A stretch of 64,000 bases of DNA from Amphiura filiformis (GCF_039555335.1 NC_092637.1:3312472-3376471); one strand, 5' to 3'; positions 30,619-43,070 are shown, counted from the first letter of the stretch. The notes: generated by a model from the sequence alone, not told the origin. Made by a program: numbers and translations.

Positions 30619-32628
30619 TGTATGTTTGCTTGTCTGAATCAATCCAAATTTGGAGATAATTGCGTTTCAACACCTGATGCCCAGAATGGTGTCATTTCAA
30701 CGTGTTGTAGTTCTCATCTCATTAATTTTTTCTTTAAAAATAGTTTAGTTATGCATCACGTGAACGTAGTTTTGTTGTTATCTTTTATCATCTTCACTGA
30801 GAAATACAGCCATTTATAAAATTTTCGGTCAAAAAAAAGTTGCACTTTTCTACATAGGCTTTTTATGCATGACTTTTGGTTTCAGACCTCTTTCACTTGA
30901 AGAAAATTAATCAAAAAGGAATGTTTTTTTGGTTTTTATTAAAATAACTTTATGAGAACTTAAGATGTTCATGAATTAATTTGAACACATTTCAAACATG
31001 TTTTATAGTTCAGTGAGTAATCATATATAGCCATTTATGAAATTTTATTTATCAAATGTTGCACTTTTCTAAATTGGCTTTTTGTATGCATTAAAATGCA
31101 TAAATTTAACAAGTTTTTCATTCTAATTAAACTTATTAGGAAGGAACAACTGCAACTTCAATGACAAATCTTGTGTTCATTGATTAATTTTACCAACGGA
31201 CCAACAGATTCCTGGTTAGATCTTTTATGCTGGATCCCTATACACTCATTGGTCATTCCTCGAATGGTTCAAAAACATTTATATGGGTGGCCATAATCAA
31301 GACTCAGCTAGTTATAAGTGGACAAGTGAGGGACAACACCACCTTAAAGGAGTTTGCAGCAAATCCTGCAGCATGCAGGGCACCAGCTTGACCAACAGCA
31401 GAGAAGAACAATGCTTGGAAGCAATCTCACATGAAGGAAGGCCTATTTATTATTAAAAGACATTAATAAGCTGCAGCATTAATTTTAATTTATTCACTGA
31501 ACCGTAAAAACTGTTTTTGAACGTGTCACACCTAACCTAAATCAGGAAAAGCTTAAATTTAATTTAATTAAATTATGCTGCTTTTTGATTAAATTATACT
31601 CACTTAAAGGGAAAAAATTGTCAAACACAAATTGAAGCATTCAAGCCTATGCAGAAATATGCAATTTTTGGGGGCCAAAAAGTTCATAAATGGCTGCATT
31701 TTGCAATGATTATGATCAAAAGTAGCAACAAAAACCGCTAACTTGATGCAAAACTAATTCATCTATGTTCCAAACTTTATAACAAGATAATTTATCAAGC
31801 CGTTTTTGAATTATACTAAAATGTCTTGGGGGGGGGGCTTACTTTTTTGAAACTGTTTATAATGTAATTCTCAGTGAACAACAACAGAATGAGCATAATT
31901 ATAGAAGCAATGCATAATTATGATGATTTAAAGATAAAAAGATTTTATTCCCATGCATGTAAGCTCGTGTACAACCACCCCAATTGATACATGCAATTGT
32001 ATTGTGTATGTTTTCCATCTCATTGGCAAGGCAATTACATCAGTGTGCTTGCCATGGGATGTGCAGCTTTGAATTGCGAGTGTTTGTTCCAAGGGCAGAC
32101 ATAATTACACACACAGTTATACATTTGTAGATCATGCCAAAATAGATGCCTCATCATGTTGATGATGCCAGTGCCTTGCCAAGACAGACTTGAATTGTAC
32201 ATCTGAAATCAAGAATATGAAATTGATTATCATGATTTTTTATCCATATATTGTTGATAATGTATTTAACAACTCTTCCTATGCCTTTGTACCCTGAGCC
32301 AAATGTTGTTAATCCGCGATGAATCCACACTTTTCATGTAGCGTGACTGAACACAACGGAAGTGCGCATACGCGTTACGCTCTGAGCGCATAAAATTTGT
32401 CATGGCTGAAGCTTGGTTTACATGTTGAATTCAGTTGGAGAAAGTGGCTAAACATTGCTGTTTTATTTTGTAGTTTTATTGCTGATATCATGCAACAGAG
32501 AAATCAACAATCTTCTTGTAAGGTTGAGTAGCAATGACCAATATAATCTTGTGAATTAGACGATCTTTGTTGGAAAGGATTCAATCATGTTTTGCCATTT
32601 TCATCACCGTTTAACAACTCGCATCTGC
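30619..32628. other. no recognised feature
   Basis: Two kilobases of AT-rich DNA. A G-run occurs at 31830-31838. I see no gene, RNA or repeat pair. Confidence 0.5.
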
Positions 32629-32678
32629 ATGGTTTACTTCGTTCGGGCTGCTAAAGCTGCCCTCGCGAAGTAAACCAT
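32629..32678. repeat. 50-bp hairpin
   Basis: ATGGTTTACTTCG … CGAAGTAAACCAT are perfect 13-bp arms, and the inner 24 bp is also largely self-complementary (GGGCTGC / GCTGCCC). Confidence 0.8.
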
Positions 32679-33063
32679 TATTGTGTGATATCCTGTTGTG
32701 TTTAATATGAAAATGTTCAATTCCCTGTGATCATATGACGCGAGTATAGTCCCACCCCGTTTTTGGGTGAACATTTTTCAAAATTGGGGGTGGGACTATA
32801 CTCAATTTCAAAAAAAAAAAAAAAAAAATTTAATTTTTTTTAAATTTAATTTTTTGGTTTTGAGTAGTCTGGACCTAGACCAATGCTAGATCATCCTGTT
32901 TCAAGATGTGTTATTTTTAATATGAAAATTGATAATTTGTATTCATGTCATACTCTATTAATGATTTCAAAATGCATTGAATTTGAATGCATTTTGAAAT
33001 CATTAATAGTTTTGATATGAAAATGGATTCATCAAGTCAACACATACATTGAAAAAATTTCAC

Positions 33064-33124
33064 TGACTATCCAGGATTTGAACCTGGGACCTTCGGATCA
33101 CCGGACCGATGCTCTACTCATCTG
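33064..33124 (-). tRNA. tRNA-like half, minus strand (pseudo)
   Basis: Reverse complement has the anticodon arm TCGGT-CCGGTGA-TCCGA, a perfect T arm (CCAGG TTCAAAT CCTGG) and acceptor-like ATAGTCA. The D arm is cut short to 'GTAGAGC', so no complete cloverleaf can form. It is a tRNA-derived pseudogene inside a transposon, facing the copy at 33124. Confidence 0.7.
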
Positions 33125-33196
33125 ACTTATTAGCTCAGTTGGTAGAGCATCGGTCCGGTGATCCGAAGGCCTCAGGTTCAAATCCTGGATTGTTGG
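33124..33196 (+). tRNA. tRNA-like sequence, plus strand, Thr(GGT)-like anticodon
   Basis: Full-length outline: TAGCTCAGTTGGTAGAGC (A box and D arm), anticodon arm TCGGT-CCGGTGA-TCCGA with loop triplet GGT, and T arm TCAGG TTCAAAT CCTGG (B box). Against function, position 33 is C instead of U, one anticodon-stem pair is T-T, and the acceptor strands (GACTTAT / ATTGTTG) do not pair well. Likely a tRNA-derived (SINE-type) sequence, perhaps still with a Pol III promoter. Confidence 0.65.
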
Positions 33197-33510
33197 TGAC
33201 ATTTTTCACTGGCTGTCAGTTATGTAATGTTGACTTGACTTAAAAACCTTGCTCATATTCATGTCATACTCTTTAATGATTTCAAAATGCATTCAAATTC
33301 AATGCATTTTGAAATCATTAATAGAGTATGACATGAATACAAATTATCAATTTTCATATTAAAAATAACAAAACATCTTGAATTTTTTTGAATATCCTAG
33401 TTTAGGTTTAATCCTGGGACCTCAAAGCAAAAATAAATTCTAATTCTGAAATTTTCCGAAAGTTTGGGGGTGGGACTTTACTCGAAGGTGGGACTATACT
33501 CGCGTCAGTA

Positions 33511-34635
33511 CGGTAATTAAATGCTCTTATATATGAAATTCATAGAGGGTGTATGTACATCCTCCCACACATTTACTAAATCGAGGCGTTATCATTACAC
33601 TCATCATTACCCTGACAAACATATTTTCTTAGGCGTGTATCCTTTGTGATCCTCACATTTACTAATTGATATTTTTAAACTCATAAATGAATTGTTGGTG
33701 AAAAAATGTATTTCCTAACATATTTTGCTGTAATAGAATTCATGTATGAGTATGAGTGATGAAACAAACTGTCTTAAACTTGTGTAATTGTCAAAATATA
33801 ATCACTCTGTGCAAGATTTGTAGTTCTATTCAGAGCTGAACAATCCTTCTTTCATCTCGTGATTTTATTTTGACCATGACACTCATAGACAGTTAAAGTG
33901 GTATGTGGGTGTTTCTGGAAATTAGGTATAATTGAACAATTGAGTACCATAATGTAAACTGATCACTATGCCAGTTTGTTTAAAGGCTTCAGAACCAAAT
34001 TTATTTGATCTCTGAATCAAACGTCAATGATACTTCAATGCTTGAACTAACAATAATGAGAATTAATGTTACATTTGTATTGGTCAATATGAATAACATG
34101 GACAGTATTAATAACATGCAAAGAGGTTTATATGTTATCACAATTAACAATAGTCAATTTATTGATTTCATAAATGATATCGAACAGCCAAACATTGATA
34201 GTCAATTGAAAGATCAAACTAATTTGTTTTTATTGCCTTAGCTGTTTTCATAATACATCAATTTATATTTTCCATGTATCTTATTGTTTTTATCAATAAT
34301 CAATGAAGTTAACGAGCTAAACTGACTGGAAAGGTTCATATGTATTTTTGCCAATATTTGGCTAAATTCCATGCAATAATGTGCATGGTATTTTTATCAT
34401 GCATACAATTGCCTTGAAACTTGGTCAAAGGGTTTCTTATATATTACATAATCAAGTTGTCCTCTAATTTGCATATTTGCATAATATAGAATTATGCAGG
34501 TTTAATGATGGCTAGACAATATAATAACAATAAGATACAAAAATATAAATTGATTTATGAAGAAAACCATATGTCCAAGTTGCTTCACACAGCATAATTA
34601 TAGTATTGATCAGTGCACTTTGCTCTACTTGCTTA
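33511..34635. other. no recognised feature
   Basis: AT-rich. A 78-codon asparagine/isoleucine-rich open frame at 34005-34241 has no splice context or domain that I trust. Confidence 0.45.
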
Positions 34636-35078
34636 AAGCCATATTATAACATTTGCTAAGAAGAACGCCCTCAACATTTTTTAAAATTCACGTTTTTACA
34701 TGATTGTAATGTACTTTTAAAGTAAACAAAGAATCTTTGCAAAAATCAAGACTTGCTGTAGTTTTGCCAAAATCCGTGATTTTGAATAAACTGCCGGAAC
34801 CGTCGTTTTATTATTACGATAGAAATATTAGTCGAACGTGTATTTGTTGTTCATAACACAGTACTATATACGTACACAACGTGCGGGACACATGCCAGAG
34901 GATTGTACTGTATTACAACCGCTGGAGTAACATGCATTGGCGCTAGTAGTAAATTCCAATTTTCTTTGCTTTACCTCACTTGTTCGGCTCAAAATTAAAG
35001 GGGACATATCTGACAGTAAAAGCTAACATTTTATGGAAAATAATCTATTTTTAAAGAAATGTTATGAATGTGGCTTGA
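34636..35078. mobile_element. TIR element, family E
   Basis: Left AAGCCATATTATAACATTTGC and right GAAATGTTATGAATGTGGCTT are imperfect inverted ends. The interior shares blocks with 880-1085 and 49541-49893 ('acatgattgtaatg', 'ctttacctca.ttgt', 'ggctcaaaattaa', 'gggaca'). Non-coding. The target duplication is not clear. Confidence 0.7.
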
Positions 35079-35760
35079 ATGTTAAACATGGTCAGAGCAT
35101 ATCCTAATTTCCAAAACTATCTTCACATAGCACATTAATATTTCACACTGACCAATGTCCTGCTAGGACACAGCAGATAGGCCGTCTCACTCTTTAATTA
35201 TTTTTATTTGGCTGTTAGACTTTTACGAAAGAATAAAATCATTACATGTTTAATTCGGCGGCAGATCCACCATGAGCTGTTTGCTCACAGGGATCACTGA
35301 ATGGGCCTTTAAAGCATGCGCTATGTTATATGCCATTCTACCATGCTTAACAATTTACAATGTGTGGTGTGCCAACTATTATAAAAATAGAAGCTCTGCT
35401 GACTGCCTGGGTACGGACAGAGCTAGGTAACTAAATGAGGTTATTTCATTGCTAACAGGGCTAGAGGGTCTTTTTCACTGCAACAGGCTCCAAATAGTTA
35501 ATTGTGACTTGTTTTCAAGAAAGTTCCCAATGTCTGCACAATACAGTTTAGGAAAAGGGTGTAATTCAATGGTTGTCCTAGTTTGAATAGACCAATACAT
35601 TGTTTCATTACGTTGTCATTATTGGAATAATAATGTTGAGATAATGAAAATTATAATGTTTAGCTAAATCTACAACAAGACAAGTATAAAGTACAAATAA
35701 AACTATCAACTTACATTTCAATGAAGCAATTTTATTCTTTGATTCTTTCTGTGATACATA
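35079..35760. other. no recognised feature
   Basis: Spacer without supported features. Confidence 0.5.
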
Positions 35761-36657
35761 CACTACGCAAAAAAAGTTTCTTTATGGTTAGGAAATTTAC
35801 CCATATTAAAATCTAGCAATAATTGTGTCCCTTTGCTTAATAATCTAAAGTTTTGCCCTCAAATTCACACACTTTTGGAAAAGATAGAATTTGAAAATTG
35901 AAAGAGGCCTATTCAAGTTTTCAGCATAAAAGAACAAAAATCAACAAAAATACAGATAACATTTTGTGTTTAATTGCTGAGTACATTTCAGGCATCATGC
36001 CGTTTCCAACTTTAAAGATTAATCTCTTTCTTTACCCGTCTTTCAATACTTTGTGTGTCCACCGTTGGCTTCCCTACAGCAGCCACGTGGTGTCTCATGC
36101 TCCTAATGAGGCGTCGAATGTTACCTTGCTCAACCCCGTTCCACTCCGATGCGACGCAATCCCACCAGAGTTATATCTGCCTTTATCTTCTTGTTGACTT
36201 TTTGTGCATCCCAAAGGTTCTCCAGGGATATCACACAAATGTTATGTTATGTTCTAGTGTCTCAAATTTTCTGCTTCCAGTGTGCTGTAATTGACCTGTT
36301 TTGAATTTTTCCAAATCCATCTCTCAAAACGTAAATGTCTTAGTACCCGCTTTTGTCTTTGATCATTCATCTGATTAAGCAAAGGATTATCCAACATGCA
36401 CCAAGTGCTTTATTAAATTTAAAAGGCTAATGAAACCGTCTCATGAATCAGCTCTAAAACCGCTGAATAGGCCTTTTGCAATTTTCATTTTCGACCTCGT
36501 GTACTTAAACATTCATATCTTTTCTCAGGAGTGTCGTAGAGTAGTGATTGAGGTGTCAAAATGCGCCGGACAATTGCGATTATTGAGCAAACGTACAAAA
36601 TTGGTTGCTATTTTAATAGTGGGTAAATCCAACCATAAACAAACTTTTTTTTGCTAG
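35761..36657. mobile_element. Tc1-like element, 0.9 kb, internally deleted
   Basis: CACTACGCAAAAAAAGTTTC and 'tttatggttaggaaatttac' at the left are matched inverted by 'gggtaaatccaaccataaac' and AAACTTTTTTTTGC at the right, giving TIRs of about 40 bp. TA lies at both edges (35759-35760, 36658-36659). A minus-strand remnant of transposase lies at 36060-36230. Confidence 0.82.
36060..36230 (-). pseudogene. Tc1-like transposase C-terminal remnant
   Basis: Reverse frame reads 'SLENLWDAQK' then, after a frame change, 'DCVASEWNGVEQGNIRRLIR' and 'SMRHHVAAVG'. This is the usual C-terminal tail of Tc1-type DDE transposases (…EW..i....i..Li.SM.rR..a….). The catalytic Asp residues are absent and frames are broken. 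Confidence 0.75.
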
Positions 36658-36748
36658 TATCTTTTCCATATAGCATAACCCTCATAACTAAAGTGCCAAA
36701 TTCACATTTTGGCAGTTTTGAGAACTTAATAATAAGAGAACAGGTGCT

Positions 36749-37057
36749 TTAAAGGAGTATTTTGTGATCCTGGCATCCTCTTTTTATGACACTTTTCAGC
36801 AGATATCCACACAAAAAAACTTGTTCCCCAAATTTCAGTTGATTCCGATTTTGCATTTGCGAGTTACACATGATTATGTGTATTATACTGTTCCATGGGC
36901 CACTGTGTTGTAACTTTCAAATTTGTCCATATTTGTCTAACAAATTCATTTCCAAGATTAGTTTCTACATAAACATTCTGTATCAGAAGGTACCCCAGTG
37001 GTATAAAAATCTCTTTTTGTGGGGGATGAGGCTGTGGATCACGAAATGCCCCTTTAA
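36749..37057 (+). mobile_element. TTAA MITE family T1, copy 3 (most intact)
   Basis: TTAA at 36749-36752 and 37054-37057. AGGAGTATTTTGTGATCC … GGATCACGAAATGCCCCT are inverted ends. It is uninterrupted, so it serves as the reference for the other copies. Confidence 0.88.
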
Positions 37058-37824
37058 TTCTCCCAGTGTAAACCTTCACCAACGAATATGTGTCAGCTGT
37101 ATTTCAGACTCAAAACTTGAGTCCAAACACTGCAAGGTCTATCTTGTTGCCCTGATAACCTACTTTAAGAATATTTAATTGAGCATCTTAAAGTACTTTG
37201 AATATAAATGCTTTAAACAGGGAGGTCATACTGCAAAGGCACAATATACATGAAACTAAATGTGAGCAATCAGCTATAATTAGCCAATATTTTGTGCAAT
37301 ATTGAATTTTTATGATTACATGCACGGTTCCATTGAATGAGGCTTTGCCAAGTTGAATGGAACAATATTTCACTGAATGAAAATATTCTTCCTATTGAAC
37401 TAATAAAAATATTCAATATTTGTTTACAATAACTTGAACTTTATAAATCACCAGGACAACAAAATGAAACATAATTATCTTATAATTGCATTCATTTTAG
37501 AAGCATATCATGCCCCACACCTTTGATTTGTGGATTGAGGTGGTCGACATGTGAGAAACTATTACTATAGCTAGTGCAGTGGAAAAATAGACTATATCAA
37601 AAATATTCAATAGTAATTAGCCAATCCAAATAAAAGTATCTTTGTATGAGTTATATATGACACACCACCAAATAGATACACATATTAGACGATGTGATAG
37701 ATTTCATCCCTGCTGAAGTTTTACCCTCTAACTGAGAAAGAAGAGTGGAATATTTCTTTCCAGGGCTATACTTAGACTGCTTGTTTAATAATTACTTTAG
37801 GCCACTTTTATATTTTTTTTTACA
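37058..37824. other. no recognised feature
   Basis: No supported gene or repeat. Confidence 0.5.
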
Positions 37825-37891
37825 ATTTCTGAAATGTTTCGAACATTTGGGGGTGGGACTTTACTGGAAGGTGGCACTATACTCACGTTAG
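37825..37891 (+). mobile_element. solo right end of the tRNA-bearing TIR element
   Basis: 'tttgggggtgggactttact' and 'ggtggcactatactcacgtt' followed by 'agTAcggtaat' match 33463-33515. The rest of the element is missing. Confidence 0.75.
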
Positions 37892-37893
37892 TA

Positions 37894-38744
37894 CGGTAAT
37901 TTTGAGATATTTTCAAGTTTTGCAACAATAACTTGTACCATAAATAAATCAGTATCTGGAATGTAACTGAAATGGTATTGCCTGCTGTCTTCAAATTTTA
38001 TTTTTAAAAGGTGCACTTTTATTTACCCTCAGACCAATGTGCTTCTTTTTTGAGAACAAATGTGACAAGATCAAGAGAAATGAGTCTGATGTCGCTAATA
38101 TTGATTTTGAGATATTGGCAAAGAAAGTGTTAAAATTCTTTTGTTTTATACTGTTTTTAGCGATTGATATATTAATGTAACTTCGCAAAGAAAAGTCGTA
38201 TCAACATGGGGTTTTCCGGTTTTGAAAGCTCTAAATGTCCTCTTAAGAAACATAGATAAAACTCATTTCTGACCACGGTCGACATGTGACTCATTCCTCT
38301 TGATAATGTCACAAATGAACAGAAACAAAGAGTTAAAATCTTATCAGTGATGTAGAAAGAAACAGAATGACATTTATAGCAATTGCTTGAGCAGCTAAGA
38401 ATCTTTGCTTCTAGATATTCTCCAATATTGGATTATTTCCATACATTAGCTATTATGATAGGTTTTCCTCTCACTAAGTACTTTTGTCAGCATGGGCACA
38501 ATGTTGATCTCACACAACTGAACATGTTCACATGTTCATTGGTACATCGAAGAGTTAGCAACACCAGTGTGGGTCAGCAAGGTAAAGGTACTAATAGTTT
38601 GTCTCTTTTCTGATACACATATATTGATTTAAAGCCCACACCTTTTTAATTGTTTGAAATCCTTGAAGTTATTTTTTATTTTTAATTTGAGACAAATAAA
38701 GAAATGCGAGTTGGATTAGATAGCTATAAAGTTTCTAAATTTTG
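37894..38744. other. no recognised feature
   Basis: A 76-codon frame at 38383-38613 has no domain. Otherwise nothing seen. Confidence 0.45.
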
Positions 38745-39016
38745 GATTTATAAAGCCCCTTTCTCCAGATCTTAGAGGACTCAAAGCGCTGTAATTTCGC
38801 TGCAATGGTGAATCATCACAATCAGATCGCATCAACTAGGTTGCTGCCGAACGGCGCACACCTATCCGCATTTAGATTGTAACATTCACCAATTATCTGT
38901 GCAGCTCCCCGAATTTCATTGGGTGAAGGAAGTTATTGATAACCAAACAACTAATCACCGATTTTTGCGATACAGGAGGAAACCGGAGATCCCGGAGAAA
39001 ACCTGCGAGAGAGCTG
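38745..39016 (+). repeat. possible dispersed repeat
   Basis: Less AT-rich block with 'cctttctccagatcttagag' at one end and 'aggaggaaaccggag' plus 'cccggagaaaacctgcg' at the other. The composition differs from its surroundings and resembles widely dispersed invertebrate repeats, but I see no second copy in this window. Confidence 0.35.
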
Positions 39017-39017
39017 T

Positions 39018-39622
39018 TTTGAATTGGTCGAATTATTGTATCCTGTGAAGATAATGACCTTTGGCATAATTTGTTACACAGTTATTTTAAAGCGGGCTTG
39101 ATGAAGAATTAAAATATCACAGTTACACTTAATTTTGCAGGAGTGGTTTCTGGAGTTCTGATGTGCAGTGGGTTCATAAAACAACACATATCTCAAGAAC
39201 CACAGTACATGAATTAATCTAGACAATGACAATTCATGTAAGTTGAAAGATTATGACAACTCTAAATAGTCTTAAAGCATGTCGGGGTATTCATGGTCAT
39301 TCAACATGTTCAACTCCCCCCAAAATAAATTTTCATTGTTTAGATTAGTGGTTAATGAAAAATGACACCTTAAGACTTTAATGGGTATGGAATGCAAAAC
39401 ATGCACTTTCAAAAATTGCTTAAGGTATTGTGGTTCTTGAGATATGGGTTGTTTTATGAAGCTGTTTCTTTTTGAAAATCATTACATCAGAAATCAAGAA
39501 CCATAAGACATACAAAAGTGCAACTGTGGTATTTTTAATCTTCATCATGCCTGTTTTCAAGTAGCTGCAACAAATGCCAGTGGTCATTACTATTCACATG
39601 ATACAATGATTTGACCAATCCA
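39018..39622. mobile_element. foldback element, ~190-bp arms
   Basis: Left arm from 'aattggtcgaattattgtat' through 'tcataaaacaacacatatct' and 'caagaaccaca' is matched inverted from 39415 to 39622 ('tgtggttcttgagatatggg' … 'atttgaccaatc'). The unpaired middle is about 200 bp. The target duplication is not determined. Confidence 0.82.
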
Positions 39623-40069
39623 CAACAGCTAACAAGGACAACATGGGGGATTTTGTAATCCATAGCCCCCTACCCCCCATCCTCTCATATGCACACTTTT
39701 CTAATAAAAACTTTTTTTAAACCACTAGAAAGCTTTGTCTCTAGATCTATACATCATGTTTATGTACCAAATATTTCTTCCTGATCAATTCGTTAAGCAG
39801 AAATATCACAAGTATAAAAAATTTGTTTGATTGGCGTAACCTAAAAAGGGGTAGGTAGGCAGGGGATTTTTTAAACTTTTAAAGCTGTTAATCGCGTAAA
39901 TTTGGGGCCTTGCGAACCTTTTTTACTTCTTTTACTTTTAACTTTATCTATTTATTTTTGTATTACTTATTATTATTTTTTTTGCAAAAAAAAACAACCA
40001 AAAAGCTTGGGTCAGGCCTACTTTTAAGGTCAGTCGTGTTGTGCCAATCAAACAATTGTTTTTGTTTTA
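39623..40069. other. no recognised feature
   Basis: AT-rich with A and T tracts. Nothing supported. Confidence 0.5.
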
Positions 40070-40074
40070 GGCCT

Positions 40075-40240
40075 TACGTTCTGGTATACCAGAATGAAAT
40101 TACAACACAGTGGCGTATGGAGCAGTGTAATACACATAATCATGCATAACTCGCAAATGCAAAATCAGAATAAACTGAAATTTTAGGAATACGCTTTTTC
40201 ATGGATACTGAAAATGCTAGGATGACAAAATACTCCTTAA
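40075..40240 (-). mobile_element. TTAA MITE family T1, truncated copy
   Basis: Minus-strand start TTAAGGAGTATTTTGTCATC at 40240, through 'gcgagttatgcatgattatg' and 'tggtataccagaac'-type sequence. The distal half is missing. Confidence 0.82.
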
Positions 40241-40344
40241 CCATGAATTGCTTTCTAATGTTTTGCATTGTGTGACACAAAAATCTGTCTGTTGCACACA
40301 TAGTGACTCAAATTCCCTTAACAATTGTATTTTCTTATAATGTT

Positions 40345-40495
40345 GTTTGTTAAAATATGGCATACTACATTGGATTAAAATTTTAATAATAGACAAACTA
40401 TTAATTTTTTTTACCCTTAAAATTGTGTTTTGTTGCACATTGTTTATTAAAATATGGCATACCACATTGGAATAAAAATTAACAGACAAATCTTT
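40345..40495. repeat. direct repeat pair
   Basis: 'ttaaaatatggcatac' + 'acattgga.taaaa' occurs at 40349 and 40447, each followed by '…aa.agacaaa'. Period about 98 bp. Confidence 0.65.
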
Positions 40496-40637
40496 TAGCC
40501 TAATAGGGAATGAATGCTTAAAAACCATGAACGTGCATTCACGGTGAAATTCCACCTATGTATGGAAGTATATGTGACCAGCTCCAACAACACCCGGAAC
40601 AAGTTGCCAGACACGTCTTTTGAGTTGTAGGCCTTTA

Positions 40638-41147
40638 AGCTGGTACTGCACCCCCTGATAAATTTGTGGCTAATTTGGCATTTTTTTACAAAAAATAACT
40701 ACACACTGGTAACAAAAGTTATGTACATTATAGGGGCAAGGAATCCAATTACTTCACTGAAATTTCAATGATTCAAGACAAGTTGTTCATTATATATGTT
40801 AAGAAATGAGGTACATTCTAGCAGTACCTCTCTTCTTATCATAAATAACTTGTTGAAGGGGTGTAGCGTCATGAAATTTAAAAAAATCCCATATGAAAAT
40901 TGCCAAAAAATGGCTTGTCCCCCCTTCCCCAATCAGATACGGTGCCCCCCATCATGGTCGGTGCTCCCCCATGTGATGACCCACGCTACGCCACTGACTT
41001 GCTGCTTGTCTTGAGTCTCTGAAATTCCAGTATATAACTGGATTCCTTGGCCCTAAATATACATAACCTTTGTTACCAGTGTGTTATTATTTTTTGAGAA
41101 AATGCAAAAATATAGTCACAAATTTATCAAGAGGTGTAGTATCACCT
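40638..41147. mobile_element. TTAA-flanked TIR element related to the 48618 family
   Basis: TTAA at 40634-40637 and 41148-41151. GCTGGTACTGCACCCCCTGA … TCAAGAGGTGTAGTATCACC are inverted, with paired landmarks 'tataggggcaaggaatcca' and 'tggattccttggccctaaat' further in. The centre (about 40855-40995) carries a separate C-rich insert ending 'ctacgccactg'. Confidence 0.82.
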
Positions 41148-41151
41148 TTAA

Positions 41152-43070
41152 GATGACATTCCCATAAAAACTATATCAAATTTTGAAATTCTTGATTTCA
41201 TGGTATTTGACTGTGGGACTAAGTGGACTTTAAAATCCTTGAAAGTACTTATCAAAAAGAGGTTTATTTAATCAATAAGTAACTGTTGAGCTGTGATAAT
41301 CCTTATTCAATCCTGTGTAAAGCATGTCACTATTTGGCCCATTACTCAATTGCAATTTGGATAAAATACTAAGGTACCATTTACAAAATTATCTACTAAA
41401 GTACATCTTAAAATCATTTTAAAGTTTATTGTCTACTGCTTACATTTCTATTCAAATCATGAAATCATGAAAAAATGTGACTTGTTCCTGGTTTTGTCAG
41501 AACGGATCACATATGTTATTACCATTACACAACTATATTCAGTTTTGGTGTTTTCAAAACTACTGTTTATTCATAAGTTCATTGCAATTGATGACAAAAA
41601 TAGACAAACTTTTGCCATGGCAAGTTTAAAAAGTTAACTGTATGATTTGATCTCAAATATACGGTCAGATATAGTATCATGATGGGTACAGCAAATATGT
41701 ATAGCTATCTCCATTCTATAGTCGACTTGAAAAAGGCAAGACTTGTTTATTTTTAATACTGCATGGGACAATAGAGTGCCAAATCAATTTAAAAAAAGCA
41801 TGTTAAATTAGTATGAAAAGTGCAGTTCATGTATGTGGAGCTGCGCCAGCCAGCTATGCATGCGTACGCCATTCTATATCAATCCATGATGTTACAAGTC
41901 CTGCCTATTACGAGCTGATCATAGCGTAATTTTATTATTGTACATAGAAATGAGTTTCACTTTGAAATAAAGACCTTTGCGGTGTCACCTGATGACCAAC
42001 AACAAAAAAATAAAACTTTGAAAGGAGATTTAGTGATTTTCAGTCTGAGCATATTTGCAGACACTTTTTAGCATGGTACATAGATATTTTAGTAAACTGG
42101 CTTTTCAAATTACCCCATCTGGGATGATAAATGAAAAATGTACCTTAACCTTTATTTGGAATTTGTCACCATGTGATTTAGTATGCAATTCTGTTTGGCA
42201 TACACTGTAAGAGCATTATAATGTTATTATAGTAACAAAACATTGCAAACACAAAATAAGCCAAATACTGTCACAGATCAACATAAATACCTACATTATA
42301 GTTACAGCTTAATACGGTGCATGTATGGCACAATGCTTTGTTAACATCACGGTGCATGGCACGATCTTAGGGCTGCAAGAGGTGTCACCTGGAAAAAATA
42401 TGAAAAGAGGAAAATAATTGTACTACTTGCACCTTATATTTGTACACTGTGGGTATGCAACTCACCGACACACAACACTAGGCACACAAGGAGGGGGAGA
42501 GCTGGAGAACTAAGAGAGGGACAGACAGAGAGAGAATGAGGGAAAGAGAGATAGGAACAAGTGGCATTGCCAGGGGCATATGCCTCCAGTCAGAACTCTT
42601 TCTCCCCAGTTGCCCACCCCAGAAAAAAACCTTAATTATGAAAATGTCCAGTGTTTGCTTGCGCAAAAGTACGTAGTTGGTATTACCCTCCCTGAAATTG
42701 ACTTCCCCTCCAAAAAACTCTAGTGCCGCCACTAATCGGAACAGATTCAAGTCATATAGATAGACTTGACTAAAATCATAGAAAATAATACCCCCATCTT
42801 CATCATGAAGAGAGAGATAAATAGAGACAGACAAAAAAAAGGAAGTAAAGAGATGCAAACAGACTGAGAGACAGACTTGACTAACGTGATCAGGAAACAA
42901 TGCCTTCATCATCTACTCCATTTTTTTTCAACCGGACAAGAAACACCTTCAACTTCATCCATCCATATTTTCTTCACCACCTTTGAATGTACAAGGGTTA
43001 TTCAAAACGTTGTGCCTCAACCCTCATATCTGAAAATAGCAGCCCTTTCATATTTTCCACAGTTATGATA
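41152..43070. other. no gene seen; GA-rich stretch
   Basis: 42490-42560 and 42800-42880 are GAGA/GACAGA-rich. No exon or TIR pair can be supported in this stretch. Confidence 0.5.

Larger units (their letters stand above)
32736..33508. mobile_element. TA-type TIR element with tRNA-like core
   Basis: TGACGCGAGTATAGTCCCAC at the left and GTGGGACTATACTCGCGTCA at the right, next to TA (32734-32735 and 33509-33510). Inside are two long inverted arms (about 32915-33005 and 33262-33365), each holding its own 24-bp-arm hairpin (CTATTAATGATTTCAAAATG…). Two facing tRNA-like sequences are at the very centre. A truncated right end of the same family is at 37825-37891. No protein. Confidence 0.82.

Noticed and set aside
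33124-33196. Functional tRNA-Thr gene
   Set aside because: The acceptor strands do not pair, position 33 is C, the anticodon stem has a mismatch, and it sits inside a palindromic transposon opposite a truncated copy.
34005-34241. 78-codon Asn/Ile-rich gene
   Set aside because: Composition expected of AT-rich DNA; no supporting signals.
42478-42912. 144-codon minus-strand gene rich in Ser/Leu
   Set aside because: Driven by a GAGA/GACAGA low-complexity stretch; no domain or splice sites.
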